Shown in pieces: positions 33,376 through 41,564 of a DNA stretch of 64,000 nt (its first letter is position 1; each line of letters begins with the position of its first letter). The DNA is taken from the NCBI RefSeq assembly GCF_035918155.1, contig NZ_CP109327.1, forward strand, positions 992,001 to 1,056,000. The letters run 5' to 3'. The notes beneath the pieces were generated by a model, which saw only the letters and a program-made list of their open reading frames with translations, was not told where the DNA came from and made no database searches. Source of the stretch: Streptomyces sp. NBC_01591 (GTDB lineage Bacteria; Actinomycetota; Actinomycetes; Streptomycetales; Streptomycetaceae). Both the position numbers and the translations under genes were made by a program.

Positions 33376-35109
33376 ATGAACGCTGGGGGGCCTGTGCGCC
33401 GTGTGATCGACGACCGTTTCGAGCTGGTGAACCGGCTCGGCAGTGGCGGAATGGGCATGGTCTGGCGGGCCCACGACCTGGCGCTGCACCGTGATGTGGC
33501 GCTCAAGGAAGTGCGGCCCCCGGACCCGGCGCTCACCGAGAACGATCCGGAGTCGGCCCGGCTGCTGCGTGAGCGGGTGCTGCGTGAGGCCCGTGCGCTG
33601 GCCCGGCTCGACCACCCGGGTGTGGTCACGGTCCATCACATCGTGGACGGCGGCGCCGGGACGTACCCGTGGATCGTGATGGAGCTGGTGCCCGGCGCCT
33701 CGCTCGCGGAGCGCCTGGCCGAGGGAACGCTCACCCCGGTCGAGGCCGCCGAGCTGGGCCGCGGGGTGCTGTCCGCGCTGCGGGCCGCCCATGCCGCCGG
33801 AATCCTGCACCGCGACGTCAAGCCCGCCAACGTACTGCTGCGGGCCGACGGGAGCCCGGTGCTCACCGACTTCGGCATCGCGGCGATCCGCGAGTCCACC
33901 AGTCTGACGGCGACCGGTTCCATCATCGGCTCCCCCGACTACATGGCGCCCGAGCGCATCCGCGGCGAGGAGGGAGAACCCACGTCGGACCTGTGGTCGC
34001 TCGGCATGATGATGTACGTCGCCGTGGAGGGCCGGCATCCGCTGCGCAAGGCCACCACATTGGCGACGCTGGCGGCCGTGCTGGACGAGGAGATCCCGCC
34101 GCCCCGGCAGGCCGGTCCGCTGACTCCGGTGCTGAACGCGCTGCTGACCCGGGACACGGCCACCAGGCCCGGTCCCGAGGAGCTCGACCGGATGCTGGCA
34201 TCGGTGATCACGCCGGTGAGCGAGCCGGCCGCGGCGCCCGGACCGAGCCGTGCGGCGCGGCAGGATGCCGTACCGCCTCGTCAGGACCCGCCCACCCGGC
34301 AGGACGCGGTCCCGCCGGGCTACCGTGCGCCCGGTCCGACCACTGTCCTGCCCGCCGCCCCCGTCCAGCGTCCGGCCGGTGCGTCCGGGCCCGGCCGCCG
34401 GGCCGACGCCGCTCCCCCGCGCCCGGAGCCCGCGACGCTGGGGACCCAGGAGATCCGTCGCCGGGTCCGGCGGGGCCGTGTAGTCGCGGTCACCACCGCG
34501 CTCGCCGGGACCGCCCTGACCGGCGCCCTGGTGTGGTCGCTGGTGCCCGACTCGGACGCGAAGACTTCCGGCGGCACCCCGTCCGCCTCGGTCCGGGACT
34601 CCGGCGCTTCCTCGGCCGCCGAGGAGAAGGAAAGCCCGCAGCAGGCCGCGGCGCCGGCCAAGGATCTGCTGACGCCCTCCGCCGCGCGGTCCGTCATCGC
34701 GGCGCTCAAGCCGGTGATGGGCGGCACCAGGGTCACGTCGTTCACGCTGTTCGACGTACACGCGAGCGTCGAGGCCCCGGTCGCGAAGAACAAGGGCCTG
34801 TACGACGTCTACACGTACCGGGACGGCGAGGCCACCCGCGAACGCGCGGGCGGCACCCTCGCACCGGACGCCAAGTCCGTGGACCTGGAGAAGGTCAACT
34901 GGGACGCCCTCCCGGGGCTGATACGCCGGGCGGACAAGGAGCTCGGCGTCGCCGAGCCCACCACTCACTACGTGGACATCGATCCGGCTTCCCCGTTCGA
35001 CAACTACCGGCCGACGCTCAGCGTCTACGTCTCGGACGAGTACGGCGGTGCCTATCTGCGGGCCGACATCAACGGCAAGGTGCTCAAGAAGTACCCGCGC
35101 AACGGCTGA
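33376..35109 (+). CDS. Membrane-anchored Ser/Thr protein kinase (PknB-type)
   Basis: A 577-residue Hanks-type kinase. The glycine loop is LGSGGMGMVWRA (21-32), the ATP lysine is Lys44 (VALKEV), the catalytic loop is HRDVKPANVLL and the magnesium loop DFGIAAIRE, followed by GSPDYMAPER. All catalytic residues are intact. A Pro/Ala-rich juxtamembrane stretch (about 280-365) leads to one membrane helix (373-394) and an extracytoplasmic domain of about 180 residues without PASTA repeats, with TRVTSFTLFDVHASVEAPVA and FDNYRPTLSVYVSDE. The ligand is unknown. It is transcribed alone, between hairpin repeat B and a hairpin that overlaps its stop codon. ATG at 33376 is chosen because the frame upstream runs through the repeat. 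Confidence 0.9.
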   Translation: MNAGGPVRRVIDDRFELVNRLGSGGMGMVWRAHDLALHRDVALKEVRPPDPALTENDPESARLLRERVLREARALARLDHPGVVTVHHIVDGGAGTYPWIVMELVPGASLAERLAEGTLTPVEAAELGRGVLSALRAAHAAGILHRDVKPANVLLRADGSPVLTDFGIAAIRESTSLTATGSIIGSPDYMAPERIRGEEGEPTSDLWSLGMMMYVAVEGRHPLRKATTLATLAAVLDEEIPPPRQAGPLTPVLNALLTRDTATRPGPEELDRMLASVITPVSEPAAAPGPSRAARQDAVPPRQDPPTRQDAVPPGYRAPGPTTVLPAAPVQRPAGASGPGRRADAAPPRPEPATLGTQEIRRRVRRGRVVAVTTALAGTALTGALVWSLVPDSDAKTSGGTPSASVRDSGASSAAEEKESPQQAAAPAKDLLTPSAARSVIAALKPVMGGTRVTSFTLFDVHASVEAPVAKNKGLYDVYTYRDGEATRERAGGTLAPDAKSVDLEKVNWDALPGLIRRADKELGVAEPTTHYVDIDPASPFDNYRPTLSVYVSDEYGGAYLRADINGKVLKKYPRNG

Positions 35110-35127
35110 GCCCGCGGCGGCTCAGCC
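35104..35127. terminator. Bidirectional hairpin overlapping two convergent stop codons
   Basis: Arms GGCTGAGCC (35104-35112) and GGCTCAGCC (35119-35127) with a 6-nt loop. The left arm contains the kinase stop and the right arm the stop of the convergent membrane-protein gene. Confidence 0.7.
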
Positions 35128-35760
35128 CAACACCCGTACCAGCACCAGCAGCACGGCCGCGATCACGACGCCCGACACCAGTGCGCGGAAGCCGGCCGGC
35201 ACACCGCCGCCGCGGCGCTTCACCTCGGCCGTCGGCGGGGTGAGGCTGTTCGCGCGGGCCAGCCACTCGCGCGGCGGGTTGTTGGGGATGACGACCCGCC
35301 AGGGCTGCTCGGGGTCGTACTCGACGACCGCCCTGGATCTGTGCAGCAACCCCTGCAGGTCGAGGGGGTGACGGACCTCGATCCGGTACGGGGGCAGATC
35401 GTCGGTCAGCACGGTCAGGTCGAAGGCGAACACGGATTTCACGGCCTGCCCGTCGGTGGCCGGCCGCCCGTTCTCCTTGTTCACGGCCTGCACCCCGTTG
35501 ACCACGGCGGGCGCGAAGGCGCGCGGGCCGCCGGAGCGCAGCCCGGGGGCGACGCCCGACTTCATGTCCTCGGCCACCCTGCCGAACGCCGTCAGGGCCA
35601 GGGCCGTCACGGGGAGCCCGAGCATCAGCAGCCAGCGGGGGCCGTCCACGGCACCCTGGACCACCGCGGTGAGCGCGAGGCCGGTGCCGATCGCGGAGAC
35701 CACGGTGAACAGCCTGAAGAAGCTGCGCAGGGAGGACGCGAGAGAGGTCGTCGCTTTCAT
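35122..35760 (-). CDS. Membrane protein with DUF3592-like soluble domain
   Basis: A 212-residue protein with two hydrophobic segments near the N-terminus (about 12-35 and 42-60), a soluble domain, and one C-terminal membrane helix (VSGVVIAAVLLVLVRVLG). The soluble part ends RAVVEYDPEQPWRVVIPNNP, which resembles DUF3592-type domains of actinobacterial membrane proteins, but I am not certain of the family. It overlaps the upstream gene by ATGA, so the two form an operon transcribed toward the kinase gene. Function unknown. The next gene has an analogous C-terminal segment, which suggests that the pair act together. Confidence 0.65.
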   Translation of the reverse strand: MKATTSLASSLRSFFRLFTVVSAIGTGLALTAVVQGAVDGPRWLLMLGLPVTALALTAFGRVAEDMKSGVAPGLRSGGPRAFAPAVVNGVQAVNKENGRPATDGQAVKSVFAFDLTVLTDDLPPYRIEVRHPLDLQGLLHRSRAVVEYDPEQPWRVVIPNNPPREWLARANSLTPPTAEVKRRGGGVPAGFRALVSGVVIAAVLLVLVRVLG

Positions 35761-36467
35761 GAGCGCCGCAGCACCTTCCGGCGGGGAATGACGACCCCGG
35801 TGAGGGCCGGGTCGTCGGGTCGGTCGGCGTCGTACAGGGCGAGGACGTCCCGCTTGAGAGCGACGCGTTCCACGACGGCCGGGACCTCGTGACTCACCCC
35901 GTCCTCGTCGTCGAACACCACAGTGACCTCACCGTACTTGCGGCCCACCGACCGCCAGCCCTCCAGCACCGCGTCCGCCGTGGTGTAGCGGCGGGACAGC
36001 CTGCGCAACCCCGCGGTGCGCCGCAGGCTCACTGCCGCGCCCCACCAGGCGGCGAGGCAGCCCACGCCCGCGACGGACCACAGGAAGGTGAGCCATTGGG
36101 AGACGGAGAAGTCGCCGAGCGGAAGAAGGATGTGGAAGCTGGTGACGGTGCTCCGCTCGACCAGGCCCTCCGCCAGCGCGTCGTACCAGCCGGCTGCGGC
36201 CGCGACCGCGGAGAGTGCAATCATCGCGCCCGGTGCCGCCCGGTGCAGGTACCGGGCGCAGAGCAGACCGAGGGCGACGGCGAAGACGATTCCGAGCATC
36301 GGGGACATGGACGCGAGCTGGTCACTGGCGCAGCCCCCGGCCGCGTCACAGGTCCATTTCACCCCCACCGCCTCGTGGCTGGAGATGTACCACATCATCC
36401 AGACCTGCCACGCCATCAGCGCGCAGGCGATGACGCGCATCGCCTGCGCATAGGCTTTCTGCCGCAC
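35757..36467 (-). CDS. Membrane protein of unknown function, partner of the preceding gene
   Basis: A 236-residue protein with four hydrophobic segments between residues 5 and 150 and a C-terminal cytoplasmic domain (EVTVVFDDEDGVSHEVPAVV, VLALYDADRPDDPALTGVVI). The latter resembles the DUF3592-like segment of the neighbour. GTG at 36465-36467 is chosen with GAGG 7 bp upstream; a longer reading to 36560 has no Shine-Dalgarno and an unlikely Trp-rich N-terminus. The extracytoplasmic loop includes KWTCDAAGGCASDQLA with two cysteines that could form a disulphide. No enzymatic motif was found. Function unknown. Confidence 0.65.
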   Translation of the reverse strand: MRQKAYAQAMRVIACALMAWQVWMMWYISSHEAVGVKWTCDAAGGCASDQLASMSPMLGIVFAVALGLLCARYLHRAAPGAMIALSAVAAAAGWYDALAEGLVERSTVTSFHILLPLGDFSVSQWLTFLWSVAGVGCLAAWWGAAVSLRRTAGLRRLSRRYTTADAVLEGWRSVGRKYGEVTVVFDDEDGVSHEVPAVVERVALKRDVLALYDADRPDDPALTGVVIPRRKVLRRS

Positions 36468-36582
36468 TGTCCGCCCTCGTCCTCGCCATGTCACGGGGCA
36501 TGGACGCGCCCCGGTGGACCATATACGTGCTGTCCACACCCTGTCCGTGATCCACACCACGCCGACCGGAGCCCGGCAGGGC

Positions 36583-37557
36583 TCAGACCGCCCTGTTCAG
36601 CGCCTTCGGTACCCAGCGGAGCTGGGCGGCCTCCTGGAACATGGCACCGCCCTCGTGTCCGTTGAACGGGTAGACCTCGATCTCCTTCTCACCCGGGTAC
36701 GCGTTGTGGGCGGCGAAGACCGTGGACGGCGGGCAGACCTGGTCCATCAGCGCGACGGAGAAGAGCGCGGGGGCGCTGCCGCGGGCGGCGAAGGACACCC
36801 CGTCGAAGTACGACAGGGTGCGCAGGACGGTCTCCTCCTTGCCGCGGTGCATCTTGAGGTAGCGGGCTATCTCCGCGTACGGGTTGGAGTCGGTGAGCGT
36901 GACGGCCCGTCCGAAGTGGCAGAGGAACGGGACGTCGGCGGCGATGGCCGCCAGGTCGGGGACGAGTCCGCCGACCGCGAGGGTGATGCCGCCGCCCTGG
37001 CTGCCGCCGAGCGCGACGGTGCGGGCGGGGTCGGCGAGCGGATGGGACCGGGCCGCCTCGACGGCACGTACCGCATCGGCGTAGACCCGGCGGTAGTAGT
37101 AGCTCTCCGGGTCCTCGATGCCCCTGGTCATGAAGCCCGCGTGGGAGGGGCCCGAGCCGACCGGGTCGGGGGTGTCGCCGACGTTGCCGCCGCTGCCCTG
37201 GCCACGCACGTCCATGATGAAGTGGGCGAAGCCGGCCAGCGGCCACATGCCCCAGCAGTGCGGCAGGCTGCGGCCGCCGTTGTAGCCGTGGAACTGGACG
37301 ACGAGCGGGAGCGGGCCCTCGGCGTTCGCGGGAGCGCTGAACCAGCCCTTGATCGGGTGGCCGCCGAAGCCGGCGAACGTGACGTCCCAGGTGCGCAGGC
37401 CGCTCAGTCCGGTCTCGACGGGTTCGAAGGAGACCGCAAGGTCGTGGGCGCGGGTCTCGGCGAGGGTCTTCGCCCAGAAGGCGTCGAAGTCGTCCGGTTC
37501 GTCGATCTGCGGCCGGTAGGCGCGGAGTTCGGGCAGCGGCATGTCGAACAGGGCCAT
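36583..37557 (-). CDS. Acetylxylan esterase-like acetyl esterase (AXE1, carbohydrate esterase family 7-like)
   Basis: A 324-residue alpha/beta hydrolase of the AXE1/cephalosporin-C deacetylase family. The nucleophile elbow is ALGGSQGGGITLA, the acid is in VALMDQVCPPSTVFAA and the catalytic histidine in FNGHEGGAMF; the oxyanion region RGQGSGGNVGDTPDP is typical. There is no signal peptide, so it should deacetylate small imported sugars or oligosaccharides in the cytoplasm. ATG at 37557 has GAGGAG 9 bp upstream and gives the usual family length. A 20-bp palindrome (37595-37614) lies in its leader. It is encoded just downstream of the secreted glycosidase gene but after a strong terminator, so it has its own promoter. 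Confidence 0.88.
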   Translation of the reverse strand: MALFDMPLPELRAYRPQIDEPDDFDAFWAKTLAETRAHDLAVSFEPVETGLSGLRTWDVTFAGFGGHPIKGWFSAPANAEGPLPLVVQFHGYNGGRSLPHCWGMWPLAGFAHFIMDVRGQGSGGNVGDTPDPVGSGPSHAGFMTRGIEDPESYYYRRVYADAVRAVEAARSHPLADPARTVALGGSQGGGITLAVGGLVPDLAAIAADVPFLCHFGRAVTLTDSNPYAEIARYLKMHRGKEETVLRTLSYFDGVSFAARGSAPALFSVALMDQVCPPSTVFAAHNAYPGEKEIEVYPFNGHEGGAMFQEAAQLRWVPKALNRAV

Positions 37558-37594
37558 GGAGCTGGTCTCCTCACGGTGGGACTCGGAAACAGTG

Positions 37595-37614
37595 TGCCGT
37601 GCGGCAATACGGCA
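37595..37614 (-). promoter_or_regulatory. Palindrome in the leader of the acetyl esterase gene
   Basis: TGCCGT (37595-37600) and ACGGCA (37609-37614) around an 8-bp centre, 38 bp upstream of the start codon. It differs from the LacI-type sites elsewhere in the locus, so another regulator may act here. Confidence 0.35.
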
Positions 37615-37620
37615 TGGAGC

Positions 37621-37658
37621 GGCGGGGCCGGGTGCTGTCAGGTGCACCCGGCCCCGCC
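37621..37658 (-). terminator. 15-bp perfect hairpin after the secreted glycosidase gene
   Basis: Arms GGCGGGGCCGGGTGC (37621-37635) and GCACCCGGCCCCGCC (37644-37658), 8-nt loop, starting 14 bp after the stop codon of the minus-strand glycosidase gene. It insulates the acetyl esterase gene from read-through. Confidence 0.8.
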
Positions 37659-37672
37659 CGTCATGGGGTGGA

Positions 37673-40465
37673 TCAGTCGGTCAGCTGGACGGCCCTCAGG
37701 CCGGCGGCGCTCTTGGAGTTGTTGGCGATGGACCCGCCCCACTCCGTCCAGCCGCGCGCCCGGCCGTCGTTGTCGCTGTCGTTGACGACGAAGCCGAGTC
37801 CGATGGATTGGGTCGGCTTGCCGGCGAGGCCGAGCGACGCCCACGGCACCGTCACCGTGTAGCGGGTGGTGGTGCCGTCACGGGTGATCTGTGCGGTGGC
37901 ACCCGGGGTCGGACCGGCGGACTGGCCGGAGGGTGCCCGCCAGGTGTGGACCTGCGGCTTGCCACCCACGAGCGAGGCGCCGAACTCGACGTACTGCTTG
38001 CTGCGGCCCGGCACCTGGGGGGTGACGGCGAACTGGATGCTGTCGCCCTGCCACATGTTCTCGGCGGTGGTGGCGGGCTGTGCCAGGGCGTTGTCCGTGA
38101 TCGCGCCCTTGAGCACGAGTCCGGCGTCGGTGTACTGGGGCCGGATGGCGCCGGACAGGTCGGCCGCGCCGTTGTAGCCGCCCTTGTAGCTCACGGATCC
38201 GTCAGCGATGACGTCGATGGGTGTGGTGGTGTCGGTGCCGGCCGGCTGGACGGCGCCCCAGCCGTTCCAGGCACCCACGGCGGTCCTGGCGCCGTCGGGG
38301 GTGTTGATGTAGGCGGCCGTCCAGTAGCGCTTCCACTGCTTGATGTTGCGCGCGTCCACGGTGTACGAGGCGCTGGAGTCGGCGCCGACCTTGATCGGCC
38401 CGTCGACGGTGCCCCGGTCCAGGTAGGTGTCGCCCGAGTTCACCTGCCAGTCCAGCTTGGTGAGTTCGAGCGGGCTGTGGACGCGGTTGTTGGTGACGGT
38501 CACCTTGAGCGCGGCGGCGAACGGGGCCGCCTTCTTCACCACCGGGTCGAAGGTGACCTGGGTCGGCGGCACCACCTCGGTGTCGGAGGTGAGGCGGGCG
38601 AGGTTCACCGGCCCGAGTCCGACCGTGCCGCTGACCGTGCGCGGGCCGGTGAGGGCCGAGGTGGGCAGTTGCACGTTCTGACGGACGACCTTGCCGGGCT
38701 CGGCGGTCACCCGGTGCTTCTCCCCGGCGATCCGGAAGTCGTAGCGCAGCGGCAGCGTCCGGCCCTTGGTGCCGTCCACCTGGAGCACCGCGTCGACGGC
38801 CTCCTCAGTGTTGGAGTGCTGCGGCAGCCGGAGCGAGAACACGGGGCCGCTCACGGTCTTGACCGCGCTCACCGCGCCCTTGACGTACAGCACCTTGCCG
38901 TCGATGCCGACCTGTACCTTGCCGCCGACCGGGAGGTAGGTCTTGTCGTGGCCCATCTGGTCCGTGACGGTGACCGGGCCGGTGGCTGACAGTTCCGCCG
39001 TTCCCGGTGTCGCGGCCGTGGTGTACAGGGCCCGGACCGTGTCGGTTCCGGTGCCGAAGCGGTACGAGCGGACATCGGCGGAACCGGCGTCGTCACGGCC
39101 CGCATAGGCGCGGCCCGCGAGCTGCCGGATCAGCACGCCCTCGGTGACCACGGACGGCTTGGGCTGCCAGGCCTTGACCTCCGCGGTGGGGCGCTTGAAG
39201 GCGCCGAAGTTGTGTTCCTTGTTGGTGGCGTCGGTGCCGTCGTTGGTGAGGTCGTACCAGTAGTAGCGGTTGACGCCCGAGGCGAACGAGAAGATCTGGG
39301 CGCGCGGCACGTACGCGGCCTGCTGAGCGGGGGTGACGCCGTCGCTGTGGGTCGGGTAGCCGTTCTCGGTGATCCACAGCGGGAAGTTCTTGCCGCCTGC
39401 CGCGTCCAGATCGGCGCGTACCTGCGGCAGCTTCTCCAGCGCGGTCTCGGGCGGGCTCGGGTAGCCGTAGTGGTGAACGCTGAGCGCGTTCATGTACTTC
39501 AGGCCGCCGATCGCGTACAGCCGCTTCAGCCAGTCGGTCTGAAGACCGGCCAGGCCGCCGCCGACGACGGTGGCGTCCGGGACCTTGGCGTGCACCTTGC
39601 CGTAGCTCGCCTGGAGCAGCTTGAGGTAGCAGTCGGCGGTGATTCCGCAGGTGCCGTTGTTGAAGCCGGTCGAGTTGTACTCGTTGTAGATCTCGATTTC
39701 CTTCGAGGACTGCTGGTACTTCTCCACGGCGGCGGCCGTGAACTTCCCGTACGCCTCCAGCGCCTCGTCGGACGCGGGCGTCCGGTTGCCGTCGTAATTG
39801 GGGTTCCGGTAACCGGAGATGGGCAGGGCGGTCAGCCCCTGCGACTTGGCATACGGGATGTGCTGGTCGGTGGAGTAGTTGCTCCAGGAGTACGTGCCGG
39901 GAGTCTTCTCGATGGCGCCCCAGTTGATGTCGGAGCGGATCCCGTGCATGCCCATCAGCTTGACCGAACGCAGCAGTTTCTGGTCGTCGCCGTCGTTCCA
40001 CCCGTAGTGGATGCCGGTGCCGAAGCGCTTGTCCTGCTGTTCCTTGCCGGTCAGCGCGGTCAGCACGCCGAAGTTGGCGGTACGGGTGGTGCCGCCGGCG
40101 GTCGCCGTGAGCGTGTAGTAGCCGCTGCCGAGCTTGGTGACATCGACGGTGGCCGTGCCGCCCGAGACCGGGGCGGTGCCCGACGCGACGGTCAGGCCCT
40201 GGTCGTCGATGGCCTTCCAGGCCACCGAGGCCTGGTCGGAGGTCAGGGTGATCTTCGCCTGGCCCTTGATGAAGATCAGGTCGGGCGAGGTGACAGTGAG
40301 GGTACCGGCCGCGTGGGCGGCCGGGGCCGTGCCGGGCAGCGGCGCCGCCACCAGCAGACAGCCGAGCAGGGCAGCGGCGCTGCCCCATGCGGCGGACCGT
40401 CTGGAGCGACCCCTTATTCTGGCCGGAGCCAGAGGACCTGGCCGGATCGTGCCGTTCTGTTCCAT
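37673..40465 (-). CDS. Secreted TIM-barrel glycosidase with C-terminal carbohydrate-binding-like domain
   Basis: A 930-residue exported protein. The signal peptide spans about 1-52 (RRSAAWGSAAALLGCLLVAA, AHA/A cleavage). After a short Ig-like module (60-135) comes a clan-A-type (beta/alpha)8 domain: RFGTGIHYGWNDGDDQKLLR, GMHGIRSDINWGAIEKTPG, the probable acid/base in IEIYNEYNSTGFNNG (about 255-265) and the probable nucleophile in PLWITENGYPTHSD (about 363). This pattern resembles GH39/GH5-type enzymes, but I cannot fix the family. Two beta-rich domains follow, and a C-terminal 190-residue module (WQGDSIQFAVTPQVPGRSKQ, YTVTVPWASLGLAGKPTQSI) is like CBM9-type sugar-binding domains. AGAGG precedes the ATG. 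It would act outside the cell to release sugars for the ABC importer encoded upstream. Confidence 0.82.
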   Translation of the reverse strand: MEQNGTIRPGPLAPARIRGRSRRSAAWGSAAALLGCLLVAAPLPGTAPAAHAAGTLTVTSPDLIFIKGQAKITLTSDQASVAWKAIDDQGLTVASGTAPVSGGTATVDVTKLGSGYYTLTATAGGTTRTANFGVLTALTGKEQQDKRFGTGIHYGWNDGDDQKLLRSVKLMGMHGIRSDINWGAIEKTPGTYSWSNYSTDQHIPYAKSQGLTALPISGYRNPNYDGNRTPASDEALEAYGKFTAAAVEKYQQSSKEIEIYNEYNSTGFNNGTCGITADCYLKLLQASYGKVHAKVPDATVVGGGLAGLQTDWLKRLYAIGGLKYMNALSVHHYGYPSPPETALEKLPQVRADLDAAGGKNFPLWITENGYPTHSDGVTPAQQAAYVPRAQIFSFASGVNRYYWYDLTNDGTDATNKEHNFGAFKRPTAEVKAWQPKPSVVTEGVLIRQLAGRAYAGRDDAGSADVRSYRFGTGTDTVRALYTTAATPGTAELSATGPVTVTDQMGHDKTYLPVGGKVQVGIDGKVLYVKGAVSAVKTVSGPVFSLRLPQHSNTEEAVDAVLQVDGTKGRTLPLRYDFRIAGEKHRVTAEPGKVVRQNVQLPTSALTGPRTVSGTVGLGPVNLARLTSDTEVVPPTQVTFDPVVKKAAPFAAALKVTVTNNRVHSPLELTKLDWQVNSGDTYLDRGTVDGPIKVGADSSASYTVDARNIKQWKRYWTAAYINTPDGARTAVGAWNGWGAVQPAGTDTTTPIDVIADGSVSYKGGYNGAADLSGAIRPQYTDAGLVLKGAITDNALAQPATTAENMWQGDSIQFAVTPQVPGRSKQYVEFGASLVGGKPQVHTWRAPSGQSAGPTPGATAQITRDGTTTRYTVTVPWASLGLAGKPTQSIGLGFVVNDSDNDGRARGWTEWGGSIANNSKSAAGLRAVQLTD

Positions 40466-40520
40466 CGAGGCATCCTCTCGATCGGATCGGCGCGGTGCGT
40501 ATCGGTGGTTCCCGGGTGGG

Positions 40521-40557
40521 GGTGTGCTCCGTCGGCTGTACCCCGGCGGAGCACACC
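40521..40557. terminator. Second hairpin between the ABC operon and the glycosidase gene
   Basis: Arms GGTGTGCTCCG (40521-40531) and CGGAGCACACC (40547-40557), 15-nt loop. It lies 42 bp beyond the first terminator of the ABC operon and 56 bp upstream of the glycosidase start. It may be a back-up terminator or a leader structure. Confidence 0.5.
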
Positions 40558-40598
40558 GGCCCGTGTGCCGTCGGCGCGCACCGCTGCCGCCGTCGGCC

Positions 40599-40620
40599 GG
40601 CGCGGACGGGGGTCCGCGCC
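40599..40620 (-). terminator. Terminator of the sugar ABC transporter operon
   Basis: Nine-base-pair stem GGCGCGGAC/GTCCGCGCC with a GGGG loop, 18 bp after the last stop codon of the operon. Confidence 0.7.
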
Positions 40621-40637
40621 CTTGCCCCGGGTGATCC

Positions 40638-41564
40638 TCATCCCTTGAGGCCGGTGAAGCCTCCCCCGCCGCGTACGATCTGCCGCTGGAAGATCAGGAA
40701 CAGCACGACCGGGGGCAGGATGGCGAGCAGCATCCCGGCGATGAGCAGCGACTGTTCCGCCGTTTCCGCGAGGCGCGGCAGTGCGGCGGAGATGGGCTGC
40801 TTCTCGGTGTCCGGGATGACGATCAGCGGCCAGAGGAAATCCTTCCAGGAGTTCATGACCGTCAGCAAGGTCACCACCGCGAGGATCGGCCGTGACATGG
40901 GCAGCACGATCCGGCGGAAGATGGTGAACGGCCCCGCCCCGTCGACCTTGGCGGCCTCGAAGAGTTCGCGCGGGATGCCGTCGAAGAACTTCATCACGAT
41001 CAGCACGGTGAAGGCGCTGGCCGCGTGCGGCAGCCAGACCCCCCACGGGCTGTTGGCGAGGGAGATACCGAGGCCCGGCAGGTCGAGCACGGTGAGGTAG
41101 AGCGCCACCAGGGAGATGGAGCCGGGGATGAAGAGGGTGGCGAGCACCATCCAGCGCACGGGCGCCGCCCACTTGGGGCGCAGCACCGACAGGACGTAGC
41201 CGCCGGTGGTGGCGACGACGAGGTGGGCGATGACCGAGCCGGTGACCAGGACCACGGTGTTCCAGAGGTACTGGCCGACCTGGAGTTCGTTCCAGGCGCG
41301 GGAGAGGTTGTCCCATTGCGCGTGGTCGGGCCAGAGCGCCAGCGGGTCGCGCAGCAGCTCCTGGGTCGGTGAGACGGCGCCCTTGAACGTCCAGTAGAGG
41401 GGCGCCGCTCCGAAGGCGAGCAGCAGCAGGAGCGAGAGGGTCTGCACGGAGCGGAGCGAGATGCGTACGGACGTCCGCCGCCGGTCGGCGCCGGATATGA
41501 GTCCGCGGGCGCTCTCCTCGGGGCGGTTCCTGCGGCGGGCGCGAACGGGGGTCTGTACGGCCAT
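40638..41564 (-). CDS. Carbohydrate ABC transporter permease (MalG-type)
   Basis: A 308-residue permease with six membrane segments. The EAA loop reads FEAAKVDGAGPFTIFRRIVL (EAA-x3-G-x9-I-x-LP pattern), the contact for the ATPase. The N-terminus has a basic cytoplasmic tail followed by SLLLLLAFGAAPLYWTFKGA. It pairs with the permease encoded directly upstream, whose stop overlaps its start (TGATG), to form the membrane channel of a CUT1-type sugar importer. No ATPase gene is in the operon, as is common in Streptomyces where the shared MsiK ATPase serves many importers. ATG at 41564 gives a typical length. Confidence 0.9.
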   Translation of the reverse strand: MAVQTPVRARRRNRPEESARGLISGADRRRTSVRISLRSVQTLSLLLLLAFGAAPLYWTFKGAVSPTQELLRDPLALWPDHAQWDNLSRAWNELQVGQYLWNTVVLVTGSVIAHLVVATTGGYVLSVLRPKWAAPVRWMVLATLFIPGSISLVALYLTVLDLPGLGISLANSPWGVWLPHAASAFTVLIVMKFFDGIPRELFEAAKVDGAGPFTIFRRIVLPMSRPILAVVTLLTVMNSWKDFLWPLIVIPDTEKQPISAALPRLAETAEQSLLIAGMLLAILPPVVLFLIFQRQIVRGGGGFTGLKG

